Shown here: positions 9,203 to 19,671 of the stretch, piece after piece | Layout: each line of letters begins with the position of its first letter | Numbering within the stretch: position 1 is the stretch's first letter | Assembly: GCF_009914335.1 (NCBI RefSeq) | Contig: NZ_CP043925.1 | Span: 1,116,001-1,180,000 of the forward strand | DNA: 64,000 nt | Direction of reading: 5' to 3' | Source of the DNA: Proteus columbae | GTDB taxonomy: Bacteria; Pseudomonadota; Gammaproteobacteria; Enterobacterales; Enterobacteriaceae | The notes under the pieces: generated by a model | What the model was told of the DNA's origin: nothing | Database searches by the model: none | The model's input: the letters and a program-made list of their open reading frames with translations, nothing else | Translations under genes and position numbers: made by a program

Positions 9203-10968
9203 TGAATCTGCCAGTAAGAGAGTTTGATGCCGTTGTTATTGGTGCAGGTGGTGCTGGTATGCGTGCCGCTTTACAGATTTCTCAAATGGGTCTGTCTTGT
9301 GCACTGATTTCTAAAGTTTTTCCTACTCGTTCTCATACTGTTTCTGCTCAAGGTGGTATTACAGTTGCATTGGGTAATACCCATGAGGATAACTGGGAAT
9401 GGCACATGTACGATACGGTAAAAGGTTCCGACTATATTGGTGACCAAGACGCTATCGAATATATGTGTAAAACCGGCCCTGAAGCAATTTTAGAGCTAGA
9501 ACATATGGGACTCCCATTTTCTCGCCTAGATGATGGTCGTATTTATCAGCGTCCATTTGGTGGTCAGTCAAAAAACTTTGGTGGTGAACAAGCTGCACGT
9601 ACAGCTGCTGCCGCTGACCGTACTGGGCATGCATTGTTGCATACCCTTTATCAGCAAAATTTAAAGAATCACACAACCATCTTTTCAGAGTGGTATTCAC
9701 TGGATTTAGTGAAAAACCAAGATGGCGATATCGTTGGTTGTACTGCAATTTGCATCGAAACGGGTGAAGTCGTTTATTTCAAAGCAAACGCTACGATTTT
9801 AGCTACTGGCGGTGCAGGTCGTATTTACCAGTCAACTACAAATGCGCATATCAACACAGGTGATGGTGTGGGTATGGCAGTTCGCGCAGGTGTACCTCTG
9901 CAAGATATGGAAATGTGGCAATTCCACCCAACGGGTATTGCGGGTGCGGGCGTATTAGTGACTGAAGGTTGTCGTGGTGAAGGCGGATATCTGTTAAATA
10001 AAGACGGTGAACGCTTTATGGAACGTTACGCACCGAACGCCAAAGACCTTGCCGGCCGCGATGTGGTTGCGCGTTCTATTATGATCGAAATTCGTGAAGG
10101 TCGTGGTTGTGATGGTCCTTGGGGGCCTCATGCGAAATTAAAACTCGATCATCTGGGTAAAGAAGTTCTTGAATCTCGTTTACCAGGTATTCTTGATCTT
10201 TCTCGTACTTTCGCACACGTTGACCCAGTTAAAGAACCAATTCCTGTTATACCTACTTGTCACTATATGATGGGGGGTATTCCAACAAAAGTAACGGGTC
10301 AAGCTATTCGTGTGAACGAGAAGGGCGAAGATGTCGTTATTCCTGGATTGTTCGCAGTAGGTGAAATTGCTTGTGTATCTGTTCATGGTGCAAACCGCTT
10401 AGGTGGTAACTCACTGTTAGACCTCGTTGTATTTGGTCGTTCAGCAGGAGTTCACTTAAAAGAGTCACTGATGGAACAAGGTACAATGCGTGATGCGAGC
10501 GATTCTGATGTTGAAGCCGCATTAACTCGCTTAAATCGCTGGGAAAACAACCGCTCTGGTGAAGATCCAGTTGAAATCCGTAAAGCGTTGCAATCTTGTA
10601 TGCAACATAACTTCTCGGTATTCCGTGAAGGCGATGCAATGGCAAAAGGCTTAGAAGAACTGAAAGTTATTCGTGAGCGCTTACAAAATGCACGACTGGA
10701 TGATAATTCAAGTGAATTTAATACACAGCGTATTGAATGCTTAGAATTAGATAACCTGATGGAAACTGCTTATGCCACTGCGGTATCTGCAAACTTCCGT
10801 ACAGAAAGCCGTGGAGCTCATAGCCGTTTCGATTTCCCAGAACGTGATGATGCGAACTGGTTATGCCATACATTATATCAACCGCAAACCGAAACAATGA
10901 CACGACGTGAAGTCAATATGCAGCCAAAACTGCGTGAAGCCTTCCCACCAAAAGTGCGTACATATTAA
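9202..10968 (+). CDS. sdhA: Succinate dehydrogenase flavoprotein subunit
   Basis: SdhA oxidises succinate to fumarate at a covalently bound FAD on the cytoplasmic side of complex II. The 588-aa protein has the dinucleotide motif [13 protein letters not shown], the FAD-linking histidine in [11 protein letters not shown] (about residue 45), and the active-site segments [10 protein letters not shown] and [11 protein letters not shown] chose ATG at 9202, which overlaps the sdhD stop and gives the E. coli-type start [11 protein letters not shown], over an in-frame GTG at 9190. The length and sequence match E. coli SdhA closely throughout. Confidence 0.98.
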   Translation: MNLPVREFDAVVIGAGGAGMRAALQISQMGLSCALISKVFPTRSHTVSAQGGITVALGNTHEDNWEWHMYDTVKGSDYIGDQDAIEYMCKTGPEAILELEHMGLPFSRLDDGRIYQRPFGGQSKNFGGEQAARTAAAADRTGHALLHTLYQQNLKNHTTIFSEWYSLDLVKNQDGDIVGCTAICIETGEVVYFKANATILATGGAGRIYQSTTNAHINTGDGVGMAVRAGVPLQDMEMWQFHPTGIAGAGVLVTEGCRGEGGYLLNKDGERFMERYAPNAKDLAGRDVVARSIMIEIREGRGCDGPWGPHAKLKLDHLGKEVLESRLPGILDLSRTFAHVDPVKEPIPVIPTCHYMMGGIPTKVTGQAIRVNEKGEDVVIPGLFAVGEIACVSVHGANRLGGNSLLDLVVFGRSAGVHLKESLMEQGTMRDASDSDVEAALTRLNRWENNRSGEDPVEIRKALQSCMQHNFSVFREGDAMAKGLEELKVIRERLQNARLDDNSSEFNTQRIECLELDNLMETAYATAVSANFRTESRGAHSRFDFPERDDANWLCHTLYQPQTETMTRREVNMQPKLREAFPPKVRTY

Positions 10969-11002
10969 TTAGCGGTGTTATTGAAGTTGCGGAGACTTAA
11001 AT

Positions 11003-11719
11003 ATGAAACTTGAATTTTCGATTTATCGTTACAATCCCGACGTTGATAATGCGCCGCATATGCAAGATTACACCCTCGAAGTTCCTGAAGGGCGTGACAT
11101 GATGTTGTTGGATGCATTAATTCAATTAAAGGAAAAAGATCCTACCTTATCGTTCCGTCGCTCTTGTCGTGAAGGTGTTTGCGGCTCTGATGGCGTGAAC
11201 ATGAATGGTAAAAATGGTTTGGCTTGTATCACACCTATTTCATCTTTACAGAAAGGAAGTAAGAAAATTGTGATCAGACCGTTACCCGGTTTACCAGTAA
11301 TTCGTGATTTAATAGTGGATATGACTCAGTTCTATACACAGTATGAGAAAATTCGTCCGTATTTAATTAATAATGGCAAGAATCCTCCTGCTCGTGAGAA
11401 CTTACAGTCACCAGAACAGCGTGAAAAGCTTGATGGACTTTATGATTGTATCCTTTGTGCTTGTTGTTCAACCTCTTGCCCGTCATTCTGGTGGAATCCA
11501 GATAAGTTTATCGGGCCTGCTGGATTGTTAGCGGCTTATCGTTTCTTGATTGATAGTCGTGATACAGAAACTGAATCTCGTCTTGATGATCTTAACGATG
11601 CGTTCAGCGTGTTCCGTTGTCATGGCATCATGAACTGTGTCAGCGTATGTCCTAAAGGACTTAATCCAACAAAAGCGATTGGTCATATTAAGTCAATGTT
11701 GTTAAAACGTAGTGCATAA
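11003..11719 (+). CDS. sdhB: Succinate dehydrogenase iron-sulfur subunit
   Basis: SdhB carries electrons from FAD to quinone through three iron-sulfur centres. In the 238-aa protein the [2Fe-2S] ligands are Cys55, Cys60, Asp63 and Cys75, the same set as E. coli. The [4Fe-4S] and [3Fe-4S] centres use CILCACCSTSCP (about 149-160) and CHGIMNCVSVCPKG (about 206-219). It is the last gene of sdhCDAB, 34 bp after sdhA, and is followed by structured intergenic RNA before sucA. Confidence 0.98.
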   Translation: MKLEFSIYRYNPDVDNAPHMQDYTLEVPEGRDMMLLDALIQLKEKDPTLSFRRSCREGVCGSDGVNMNGKNGLACITPISSLQKGSKKIVIRPLPGLPVIRDLIVDMTQFYTQYEKIRPYLINNGKNPPARENLQSPEQREKLDGLYDCILCACCSTSCPSFWWNPDKFIGPAGLLAAYRFLIDSRDTETESRLDDLNDAFSVFRCHGIMNCVSVCPKGLNPTKAIGHIKSMLLKRSA

Positions 11720-11724
11720 AATAA

Positions 11725-11753
11725 TAACCGCCCTAAAATAGTTAGGGCGGTTA
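11725..11753 (+). terminator. Strong hairpin after sdhB without a U-tract
   Basis: Perfect 12-bp arms TAACCGCCCTAA (11725-11736) and TTAGGGCGGTTA (11742-11753) surround a 5-nt loop. The sequence after the stem is ATGGAAAAAC, with no run of T, so this is more likely an mRNA-stabilising or attenuating structure between sdh and suc than a full terminator. Confidence 0.6.
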
Positions 11754-11797
11754 ATGGAAAAACTAAATTAGACGTTTGCGGTAAAAATAGTAAGGCA

Positions 11798-11828
11798 CCT
11801 TTAAACACTGTAAGACAGTGCTTAAAGG
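11798..11828 (+). promoter_or_regulatory. Second stem-loop in the sdhB-sucA leader
   Basis: Arms CCTTTAAACACTGT (11798-11811) and ACAGTGCTTAAAGG (11815-11828) pair with one mismatch around an AAG loop. A short GAGC-TAAA-GCTC hairpin follows at 11837-11848. No polyU follows. The function is unknown; processing or attenuation between sdhCDAB and sucABCD is plausible. Confidence 0.5.
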
Positions 11829-11964
11829 TTCCTTGAGAGCTAAAGCTCCATATTTAAAGAACCTGCGAGATAGCGGGTCATAAGAGAACCTTGCAATCGA
11901 CACCGTTTAATCACGGTATTAGTTATCCACGGCGAACTAAAGCTGTATAGCTTAAGGGATCATA

Positions 11965-14769
11965 ATGCAGAACGGCGCAATGAAGGACTGGCTAGAATCA
12001 ACTTTTCTAGCAGGAGAGAATCAGTCTTACATAGAAGATATCTATGAAGATTACCTAACTGACCCAAACTCTGTTGACGAAAGTTGGAGAGAGATTTTTC
12101 AACAACTGCCCGCAAGTCAAGGCATAGAACAGTCGCATTCTCAAACCCGCGACTACTTCAGACGCCTCGCAAAAGAATCCACTCGATATCATACCTCGGT
12201 AAGCGATCCGGCAATGGACTCAAAACAAGTTAAAGTTTTGCAGCTCATTAATGCCTTCCGTTTTCGTGGTCATCAAAACGCTAATCTCGACCCACTTGGT
12301 TTATGGAAACAAGAATCTGTTCCAGATTTAGATCCTGCTTTCCATAATCTAACTAAAGAAGATTTTGAAGAAACTTTCAACGTCGGTTCTTTTGCTATCG
12401 GCAAAGAAACGATGAAATTAGGTGATTTATATGAAGCACTGAAACGCATTTACTGTGGTTCAATCGGTGCTGAATATATGCATATCACTAATACTGAAGA
12501 AAAACGCTGGTTACAACAACGTTTAGAATCAGTGAATGTTGCAGACCAATTCACTAAAGAAGAAAAGTTACGCTTCCTGACAGAGCTAACAGCAGCTGAA
12601 GGTTTAGAGCGCTATTTAGGTGCGAAATTCCCGGGTGCAAAACGCTTCTCTTTAGAAGGTGGTGATGCATTAGTTCCGATGTTAAAAGATTTAATTCGCC
12701 ATGCAGGCAAACAAGACACTCGTGAAGTGGTTCTTGGTATGGCGCACCGTGGACGTTTAAACGTTCTGGTTAATATCCTAGGTAAAAAACCAGCTGATTT
12801 ATTTGATGAATTTGCGGGTATTCATAAAGAGCATTTGGGAACGGGTGACGTCAAATATCACCAAGGTTTCTCATCTGATTTTGCGACTGAAGGAGCGCAA
12901 GTTCACCTTGCATTAGCTTTTAACCCGTCTCACCTAGAGATTGTTAGCCCTGTTGTTATCGGTTCTGTTCGTGCTCGTCGTGATCGTTTAGATGAAGCGC
13001 GTAGTAATATGGTTCTTCCTATCACTATTCATGGTGATGCTGCTGTGACTGGTCAAGGTGTTGTGCAAGAAACCCTGAACATGTCTCAAGCACGTGGCTA
13101 TGAAGTAGGCGGTACAGTTCGTATTGTTATCAATAACCAAGTTGGTTTTACGACTTCAAATCCAAAAGATGCCCGTTCAACACAATACTGTACTGATATT
13201 GTGAAAATGGTTCAGGCACCAATTTTCCACGTTAATGCAGATGATCCTGAAGCAGTCGCTTTTGTAACTCGCTTAGCATTGGATTTCCGTAATACCTTTA
13301 AACGCGATGTGATGATTGATCTCGTTTGTTACCGTCGTCATGGTCACAACGAAGCGGATGAGCCAAATGCGACTCAGCCTCTGATGTATCAAAAAATCAA
13401 AAAACACCCAACTCCACGTAAAATTTATGCGGATAAACTGGTTGCACAATCATTGCTTGATGCCAATGATGTTACTGAGCTGGTTAATCTCTATCGCGAT
13501 GCACTTGATCGTGGTGATTGTGTTGTTGAAGAATACCGCCCAATGGGTCTGCATTCTTACACATGGGAACCGTATTTAAATCACGAATGGAATGAAGAGT
13601 ATCCACATAAAGTAGAGAAAACGCGTTTACAAGATTTAGCGCGCCGTGTGAGTACCGTTCCTTCAGAAATCGTGATGCAGTCTCGAGTTGAGAAAATTTA
13701 TGCTGACCGTGCTGTTATGGCAGAAGGTGAGAAACTACTCGACTGGGGTGCAGCAGAAACATTAGCGTATGCGACTTTAGTTGACCAAGGTATCACCATT
13801 CGTCTTTCTGGTGAAGATGCGGGACGTGGTACATTCTTCCATCGTCATGCCGTTATTCATAATCAAACAAATGGCTCTGTTTATGTACCATTAGCCAATG
13901 TTCATAATGCTCAAGGACAATTTAATGTCTGGGACTCTGTATTAACAGAAGAAGCAGTACTTGCATTTGAATATGGCTATGCCACAACGGAACCTCGTGG
14001 TTTAACGATTTGGGAAGCACAATTTGGTGACTTCGCAAACGTTGCTCAAGTGGTTATCGACCAATTTATTAGCTCTGGTGAGCAAAAATGGGGTCGTATG
14101 TGTGGTTTAGTCATGCTGTTACCACATGGTTATGAAGGTCAAGGCCCTGAGCACTCCTCTGCACGTTTAGAACGTTATCTGCAACTGTGTGCAGAACAAA
14201 ATATGCAGGTTTGTGTGCCATCAACTCCGGCTCAGGTTTACCATATGTTACGCCGTCAAGCGTTACGTGGTATGCGTCGCCCACTTATCGTAATGTCACC
14301 AAAATCACTGTTACGTCATCCATTAGCGGTTTCTGCATTGGATGAATTAGCAAATGGTAAATTCTTACCTGTCATTGGTGAAATTGATGATTTAAAACCT
14401 GCTGATGTGAAACGTGTTGTGATGTGTTCCGGTAAGGTTTACTACGATTTATTAGAACAGCGTCGTGCTAATGAGCAAAACAACGTTGCCATTATTCGTA
14501 TTGAACAACTGTATCCATTCCCTCACGAAGATATTGCGCAAATTCTCGCACCTTATGCTCATGTAAAAGAGTTTATTTGGTGTCAAGAAGAGCCTCTGAA
14601 TCAAGGTGCTTGGTACTGTAGTCAGCATAACTTCCGTGATGCTATTCCTACAGGCGCAACATTACGTTATGCAGGACGTCCTGCATCAGCCTCTCCAGCA
14701 GTTGGTTATACTTCTGTTCATCAGGAGCAACAAAAAGCTCTGGTTGAAGACGCACTGAAAGTTGAATAA
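11965..14769 (+). CDS. sucA: 2-oxoglutarate dehydrogenase E1 component
   Basis: SucA decarboxylates 2-oxoglutarate using thiamine diphosphate and passes the succinyl group to the lipoyl domain of SucB. The 934-aa protein matches E. coli SucA (933 aa) along its length. Visible family segments are LEGGDALVPMLKDLI, MAHRGRLNVLVNILGKKP, and the ThDP/Mg region GDAAVTGQGVVQE followed by INNQVGFTTSNP. The N-terminal segment MQNGAMKDWLESTFLAG is the E2-binding arm. It starts the suc part of the cluster, 245 bp after sdhB, and precedes sucB by 13 bp. E3 (lpd) is not in this window. Confidence 0.98.
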   Translation: MQNGAMKDWLESTFLAGENQSYIEDIYEDYLTDPNSVDESWREIFQQLPASQGIEQSHSQTRDYFRRLAKESTRYHTSVSDPAMDSKQVKVLQLINAFRFRGHQNANLDPLGLWKQESVPDLDPAFHNLTKEDFEETFNVGSFAIGKETMKLGDLYEALKRIYCGSIGAEYMHITNTEEKRWLQQRLESVNVADQFTKEEKLRFLTELTAAEGLERYLGAKFPGAKRFSLEGGDALVPMLKDLIRHAGKQDTREVVLGMAHRGRLNVLVNILGKKPADLFDEFAGIHKEHLGTGDVKYHQGFSSDFATEGAQVHLALAFNPSHLEIVSPVVIGSVRARRDRLDEARSNMVLPITIHGDAAVTGQGVVQETLNMSQARGYEVGGTVRIVINNQVGFTTSNPKDARSTQYCTDIVKMVQAPIFHVNADDPEAVAFVTRLALDFRNTFKRDVMIDLVCYRRHGHNEADEPNATQPLMYQKIKKHPTPRKIYADKLVAQSLLDANDVTELVNLYRDALDRGDCVVEEYRPMGLHSYTWEPYLNHEWNEEYPHKVEKTRLQDLARRVSTVPSEIVMQSRVEKIYADRAVMAEGEKLLDWGAAETLAYATLVDQGITIRLSGEDAGRGTFFHRHAVIHNQTNGSVYVPLANVHNAQGQFNVWDSVLTEEAVLAFEYGYATTEPRGLTIWEAQFGDFANVAQVVIDQFISSGEQKWGRMCGLVMLLPHGYEGQGPEHSSARLERYLQLCAEQNMQVCVPSTPAQVYHMLRRQALRGMRRPLIVMSPKSLLRHPLAVSALDELANGKFLPVIGEIDDLKPADVKRVVMCSGKVYYDLLEQRRANEQNNVAIIRIEQLYPFPHEDIAQILAPYAHVKEFIWCQEEPLNQGAWYCSQHNFRDAIPTGATLRYAGRPASASPAVGYTSVHQEQQKALVEDALKVE

Positions 14770-14782
14770 ATAAGGATAGAAA

Positions 14783-15988
14783 ATGAGTAGTGTAGATATT
14801 CTAGTACCGGATCTCCCTGAATCAGTTGCTGACGCATCGGTCGCAACTTGGCATAAAAAACCTGGTGATAGCATTCAACGCGATGAAGTGCTGGTTGAAA
14901 TCGAAACAGATAAAGTTGTTTTAGAAGTCCCTGCAAGTGAAGCAGGTGTTTTAGAAAGTATTCTTGAAGAAGAAGGCGCTACTGTTGGTTCACGCCAATT
15001 ACTAGGCCGTATTCGTTTAGGTGATAGCACTGGCATTCCAGCTGATGTGAAACCTGCTCAAGATAGCACTCCAGCACAGCGTCAAAGTGCTGATATTGCT
15101 GAAAAAGGCAATAATGATGCATTAAGTCCAACAGCGCGCCGCTTAGTGGCTGAACACGATATTAACCCTGCTGATGTGAAAGGTAGTGGTGTGGGTGGAC
15201 GTTTAACTCGCCAAGATATCGAAGGCCATGTTGCGAATAAATCAACGGCACAACCGGTAGCAGAAGTTCCTCAAGCACTGTTATCTCACCGTAGCGAAAA
15301 ACGTGTACCAATGACACGTTTACGTAAACGAGTAGCAGAGCGCTTGTTAGAAGCGAAAAATACCACTGCAATGTTGACAACGTTTAACGAAATCAACATG
15401 CAACCAATCAAAGATTTGCGTGCCCAGTATGGTGAAGCATTCGAAAAACGCCACGGTGTACGTTTAGGCTTTATGTCTTTCTATATTAAAGCGGTTGTTG
15501 AAGCGCTGAAACGCTATCCAGAAGTCAATGCATCTATCGATGGTACTGATGTGGTTTATCACAACTATTTCGATATCAGTATTGCAGTATCAACACCGCG
15601 TGGTCTGGTAACACCAGTATTACGTGATGCGGATGCAATGAGCATGGCGGATATTGAGAAAAACATCAAAGCGTTAGCTGTAAAAGGTCGTGACGGTAAG
15701 TTAACTGTTGAAGACTTAACAGGTGGTAACTTCACTATCACAAATGGCGGTGTTTTCGGTTCATTAATGTCAACTCCAATTATCAACCCACCACAAAGTG
15801 CCATTTTAGGGATGCATGCAATTAAAGATCGTCCAATGGCAGTAGATGGTCAGGTTGTTATTCTACCAATGATGTATCTGGCTCTGTCTTATGACCACCG
15901 TTTAATTGATGGTCGTGAGTCTGTCGGTTTCTTAGTAACCGTTAAAGAGATGCTAGAAGATCCAGCTCGTTTATTACTGGATGTATAG
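14783..15988 (+). CDS. sucB: 2-oxoglutarate dehydrogenase E2, dihydrolipoyl succinyltransferase
   Basis: SucB transfers the succinyl group from its lipoyl arm to CoA and forms the core of the complex. Domains in order are a single lipoyl domain (residues 1-80, with Lys44 in [12 protein letters not shown] as the lipoylation site), an Ala/Pro/Gln-containing linker, a peripheral-subunit-binding domain (about 110-145, [19 protein letters not shown]), and the catalytic domain ending with [16 protein letters not shown], which holds the active-site His. The length of 401 aa is close to the 405 aa of E. coli. Confidence 0.98.
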   Translation: MSSVDILVPDLPESVADASVATWHKKPGDSIQRDEVLVEIETDKVVLEVPASEAGVLESILEEEGATVGSRQLLGRIRLGDSTGIPADVKPAQDSTPAQRQSADIAEKGNNDALSPTARRLVAEHDINPADVKGSGVGGRLTRQDIEGHVANKSTAQPVAEVPQALLSHRSEKRVPMTRLRKRVAERLLEAKNTTAMLTTFNEINMQPIKDLRAQYGEAFEKRHGVRLGFMSFYIKAVVEALKRYPEVNASIDGTDVVYHNYFDISIAVSTPRGLVTPVLRDADAMSMADIEKNIKALAVKGRDGKLTVEDLTGGNFTITNGGVFGSLMSTPIINPPQSAILGMHAIKDRPMAVDGQVVILPMMYLALSYDHRLIDGRESVGFLVTVKEMLEDPARLLLDV

Positions 15989-16005
15989 GTAATAAATATC
16001 GCTTT

Positions 16006-16031
16006 TAGGCAGGAGATGCTCCTCCTGCCTA
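16006..16031 (+). promoter_or_regulatory. Stem-loop between sucB and sucC
   Basis: Perfect 10-bp arms TAGGCAGGAG (16006-16015) and CTCCTGCCTA (16022-16031) close a 6-nt loop with no polyU after it. A second hairpin, AAGCCAGA/TCTGGCTT (16076-16083 with 16088-16095), follows. They may tune the ratio of sucAB to sucCD transcript or protect processed ends. Confidence 0.55.
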
Positions 16032-16149
16032 CTTAGCAACAGACACAAGCATCAAAGAAGTACAGTGTGTTCGTGAAGCCAGATTTCTCTGGCTTATAGT
16101 CAAAAAAATAAGAAAGCCCGACTTTCAACAAGATTATGGATAGAACATC

Positions 16150-17316
16150 ATGAATTTACACGAGTATCAGGCAAAACAGCTTTTCACACGGTATGGATTA
16201 CCAGCACCTGCTGGTTTCGCCTGCTCCACGCCGCGCGAGGCAGAAGAAGCTGCATCAAAAATCGGTCAGGGCCCTTGGGTCGTGAAATGTCAGGTTCACG
16301 CGGGTGGACGTGGTAAAGCGGGCGGCGTAAAAGTCGTTAAATCTAAAGAAGAGATCCGCGCATTTGCTGAACAATGGTTAGGCAAACGTTTAGTCACTTA
16401 TCAAACAGACGCTAATGGTCAGCCTGTTACACAGATTTTAGTTGAAGCCGCAACTGATATTGCTAAAGAGCTTTATCTTGGTGCGGTTGTTGACCGTGGT
16501 ACCCGTCGCGTTGTCTTTATGGCCTCAACAGAAGGCGGCGTTGAAATTGAGAAAGTGGCAGAAGAAACGCCAGAACTTATTCATCGCGCCATTATTGATC
16601 CACTGACAGGCCCTATGCCTTATCAGGGAAGAGAATTAGCATTTAAACTGGGTTTAAAAGGCAAGCAAGTTAGTCAATTTGCTAAAATCTTTATGGGATT
16701 AGCCTCTATTTTCTTAGAGCGCGACCTTGCTTTAATCGAAATTAACCCACTGGTTATTACTAAAGAAGACGATTTGATTTGTCTTGATGGTAAATTAGGC
16801 GTAGATAGCAACGCGTTGTATCGTCAACCAGAAATGCGTGAAATGCACGATCCTTCACAAGAAGATCCTCGTGAAGCACAAGCTGCACAATGGGAACTGA
16901 ACTACGTTGCATTAGATGGCAACATTGGCTGTATGGTCAATGGTGCAGGTTTAGCGATGGGTACAATGGATATCGTTAAACTTCACGGTGGCGAGCCTGC
17001 AAACTTCCTCGATGTAGGTGGTGGTGCAACAAAAGAGCGCGTAACTGAAGCATTTAAGATTATTTTGTCAGATGAAAATGTCAGTGCTGTATTAGTCAAC
17101 ATTTTCGGCGGTATTGTTCGTTGTGACTTAATCGCAGACGGTATTATTGGCGCAGTTGAAGAAGTTGGCGTTAATGTTCCTGTGGTTGTTCGTCTTGAAG
17201 GAAACAATGCAGAGTTAGGCACTAAGAAATTAGCAGATAGTGGATTAAATATTATCGCTGCTAAAAGCTTAACTGATGCCGCGAAACAAGTTGTTGCAGC
17301 AGCGGAGGCAAAATAA
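16150..17316 (+). CDS. sucC: Succinyl-CoA synthetase, beta subunit (ADP-forming)
   Basis: SucC and SucD interconvert succinyl-CoA and succinate with substrate-level ATP formation. The 388-aa protein has the ATP-grasp fold: [18 protein letters not shown] at the start, the nucleotide-binding segment [25 protein letters not shown], and the C-terminal phosphate-power-helix region with [11 protein letters not shown] and [10 protein letters not shown]. The length equals that of E. coli SucC. It overlaps sucD by 1 bp (TAATG), consistent with equal production of the two subunits. Confidence 0.98.
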   Translation: MNLHEYQAKQLFTRYGLPAPAGFACSTPREAEEAASKIGQGPWVVKCQVHAGGRGKAGGVKVVKSKEEIRAFAEQWLGKRLVTYQTDANGQPVTQILVEAATDIAKELYLGAVVDRGTRRVVFMASTEGGVEIEKVAEETPELIHRAIIDPLTGPMPYQGRELAFKLGLKGKQVSQFAKIFMGLASIFLERDLALIEINPLVITKEDDLICLDGKLGVDSNALYRQPEMREMHDPSQEDPREAQAAQWELNYVALDGNIGCMVNGAGLAMGTMDIVKLHGGEPANFLDVGGGATKERVTEAFKIILSDENVSAVLVNIFGGIVRCDLIADGIIGAVEEVGVNVPVVVRLEGNNAELGTKKLADSGLNIIAAKSLTDAAKQVVAAAEAK

Positions 17317-18185
17317 TGTCTATTTTAATCGATAAGAATACCAAAGTAATTTGCCAAGGCTTCACGGGTAGCCAAGGAACATTCCACTCTGAGCAAGCCA
17401 TTGCTTATGGTACGCAAATGGTCGGTGGTGTAACACCGGGTAAAGGCGGTACTACGCACTTAGGTTTACCTGTATTTAATACAGTACGTGAAGCTGTTGA
17501 AGCAACAGGTGCAACTGCGACAGTTATTTATGTACCTGCACCATTTTGTAAAGATTCAATCCTAGAAGCGATTGATGCAGGCATCAAACTAATTATTACT
17601 ATTACTGAAGGTATTCCTACGCTGGATATGCTGACTGTTAAAGTTAAATTAGATGAAGCTGGCGTACGTATGATTGGCCCTAACTGCCCGGGTGTTATCA
17701 CGCCAGGTGAATGTAAGATTGGTATTATGCCAGGACACATCCACTTACCAGGCAAAGTAGGTATTGTATCTCGCTCAGGTACATTAACTTATGAAGCGGT
17801 TAAGCAAACAACGGACGTTGGCTTAGGCCAATCAACCTGTGTTGGTATTGGTGGTGACCCAATTCCGGGTTCTAACTTTATTGATATTCTGAAGCTATTC
17901 CAAGAAGATCCACAAACTGAAGCGATTGTGATGATCGGTGAAATTGGGGGCACCGCAGAAGAAGAAGCTGCTGCTTATATCAAAGATCACGTCACTAAGC
18001 CGGTTGTTGGCTATATCGCTGGTGTAACAGCGCCTAAAGGTAAACGTATGGGACATGCGGGTGCCATTATTGCTGGTGGTAAAGGTACTGCGGATGAGAA
18101 ATTTGCAGCCCTTGAAGCGGCTGGTGTTAAAACAGTCCGCAGCTTAGCTGATATCGGCGAAGCAATTAAATCACTGATCAAGTAA
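17316..18185 (+). CDS. sucD: Succinyl-CoA synthetase, alpha subunit
   Basis: The 289-aa protein binds CoA through its N-terminal Rossmann domain ([12 protein letters not shown]) and carries the phosphorylated catalytic histidine His247 in [34 protein letters not shown] and [15 protein letters not shown] [12 protein letters not shown] are also family signatures. It is the last gene of the suc cluster and is followed by a terminator about 40 bp downstream. Confidence 0.98.
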   Translation: MSILIDKNTKVICQGFTGSQGTFHSEQAIAYGTQMVGGVTPGKGGTTHLGLPVFNTVREAVEATGATATVIYVPAPFCKDSILEAIDAGIKLIITITEGIPTLDMLTVKVKLDEAGVRMIGPNCPGVITPGECKIGIMPGHIHLPGKVGIVSRSGTLTYEAVKQTTDVGLGQSTCVGIGGDPIPGSNFIDILKLFQEDPQTEAIVMIGEIGGTAEEEAAAYIKDHVTKPVVGYIAGVTAPKGKRMGHAGAIIAGGKGTADEKFAALEAAGVKTVRSLADIGEAIKSLIK

Positions 18186-18224
18186 GTAACAATTCTGTTA
18201 ATAATTTCAGATTGATACTATTTT

Positions 18225-18262
18225 AAATGCCAGTTTTCTAAAAAGAAGCTGGCATTTTTTAT
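18225..18262 (+). terminator. Rho-independent terminator after sucD
   Basis: Arms AAATGCCAG (18225-18233) and CTGGCATTT (18249-18257), with further partial pairing inside, are followed by a run of T. In E. coli the sucD 3' UTR is processed into the small RNA SdhX (RybD); the 18186-18262 segment here sits in the same place and could be its counterpart, but the seed is not evident to me. Confidence 0.8.
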
Positions 18263-19671
18263 TTCTAGTTTCATTTAATAGTCATATCAATAGCTGATAT
18301 TGTAATTAACGCATCAATATCCTACCTAAATTTACGCTAATAAATTGTTTTATATTGTCTTTTTCTTAAATTGATCTGTATTCAAAACATCATTTTTCTA
18401 TTTATTTACTTTCTTGTAGAGCCTAAAAATAATGATATAAACCATAAATAAATCTCCTGAATTGTTAAAAATAATATTTTAAATACGTGTTTTGAGTGAA
18501 AAAGAGTGTCGTTAGAAAAAATGAACACTTGTTTCATGTTGTTTTCAATATAAGTGCTTCTATAAATATCGTAATAATTAGCTTTAATTTTATACAAGGA
18601 TCACGCTGTAAGACTGATTTTTGCTAAGAAAATAGACTTTTAAACATGTTAATGAATGCGTGGGGAAGAGGGGAAGGTAAGTTCTTTGATAGGAAAAAAT
18701 ACCTTTTTATTATGATAAAACATCAAAATGACGATTAAAGATGAATTATGATCTCCTTACCGTTATAAGAATTGATAATAAGACGTTCGTGAGGATCTCA
18801 AAAAGCACCCTATTTAGATAAGAGAATATAGTAAAAGAGTTTTTGTGTTTTTGCTCATTCCGTTCAATAAACAACTTATTTTTATTATCTATCTAATTGA
18901 TTTTTATTGATATTTATTTTTATTGATAATAACGGATTCGTGCTTTATCAATTAAATACAAATTTATTGCACTTTGTTTATCTAGAATAAAAAAGAAACT
19001 AAAGAAGAAATAACATTAGGAATAGATAATCAAGATTAGACTTTTTATATATCTCTATTAGATAAAATAATTGAGAGTGTTTTTTTATATTTACATTTTT
19101 GTAAATTTCAACTTATTAATTAATAGATTATTTTTTTAAAATATTTATTATTTACCTGCAAAAAAATGAAATCGATATTAAAATTAATAAAACACAATTA
19201 AAAGTGTTTATTTTTAAGTCTTTTATGAAAATAAAAAGTTAATTTTATTATGGAAAATATAAGGAGGTAAATTACACTTAAAAATAAAAACAACATTGCA
19301 TTAACACAATGGTAACTATTGGGTAATTTATTCGCAACTAGTTAACATTAAAGTGTTTTTTTGATGTTGGTCAAGTTATTAATTGTGGCAAAAATTTCTG
19401 AATATGCTTAAATTGGCACACGATCAAATATGCTATTACAAACCTAAAAGTAGTATTGTTGACCTAAGCTCAGAATTCAAATCTGGGTCACGCAAAATAT
19501 ATTTATATTATGTAAATATAAGCGTACTATTTGTAAGGTATTGTGTTTTTGGTCTTTAATATTCGTTGTTGTTTTTAGAGGCATTTATTGCTGGTAGTTA
19601 TGAGGCTTTATAATTTAATAAAGTCGGGTTGCCGCAAGTCGGTGTCTTCCTGCTAGGAGCAAGGAGTCAAG
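18263..19671. other. Long AT-rich noncoding region upstream of cydA
   Basis: About 1.4 kb with very low GC and frequent stops in all frames. A 63-codon frame on the minus strand at 18406-18597 has no recognisable features. I see no tRNA or repeat. The segment nearest cydA carries an FNR-like site (19361-19374). The low GC and A/T tracts are compatible with H-NS binding, which is known for the cydA region of E. coli; that is inference. Confidence 0.6.
19361..19374. promoter_or_regulatory. FNR-like site upstream of cydA
   Basis: TTGATgttgGTCAA matches the FNR consensus TTGATnnnnATCAA at 9 of 10 fixed positions. AGTTAACATTAA at 19340-19351, just upstream, resembles an ArcA half-site. The pair lies about 300 bp before the cydA start. 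FNR and ArcA control of cydAB is established in E. coli; here it is inferred from the motif. Confidence 0.6.

Noticed and set aside
18406..18597. 63-codon frame on the minus strand in the region before cydA
   Set aside because: No ribosome binding site, low-complexity AT-driven composition, no family resemblance.
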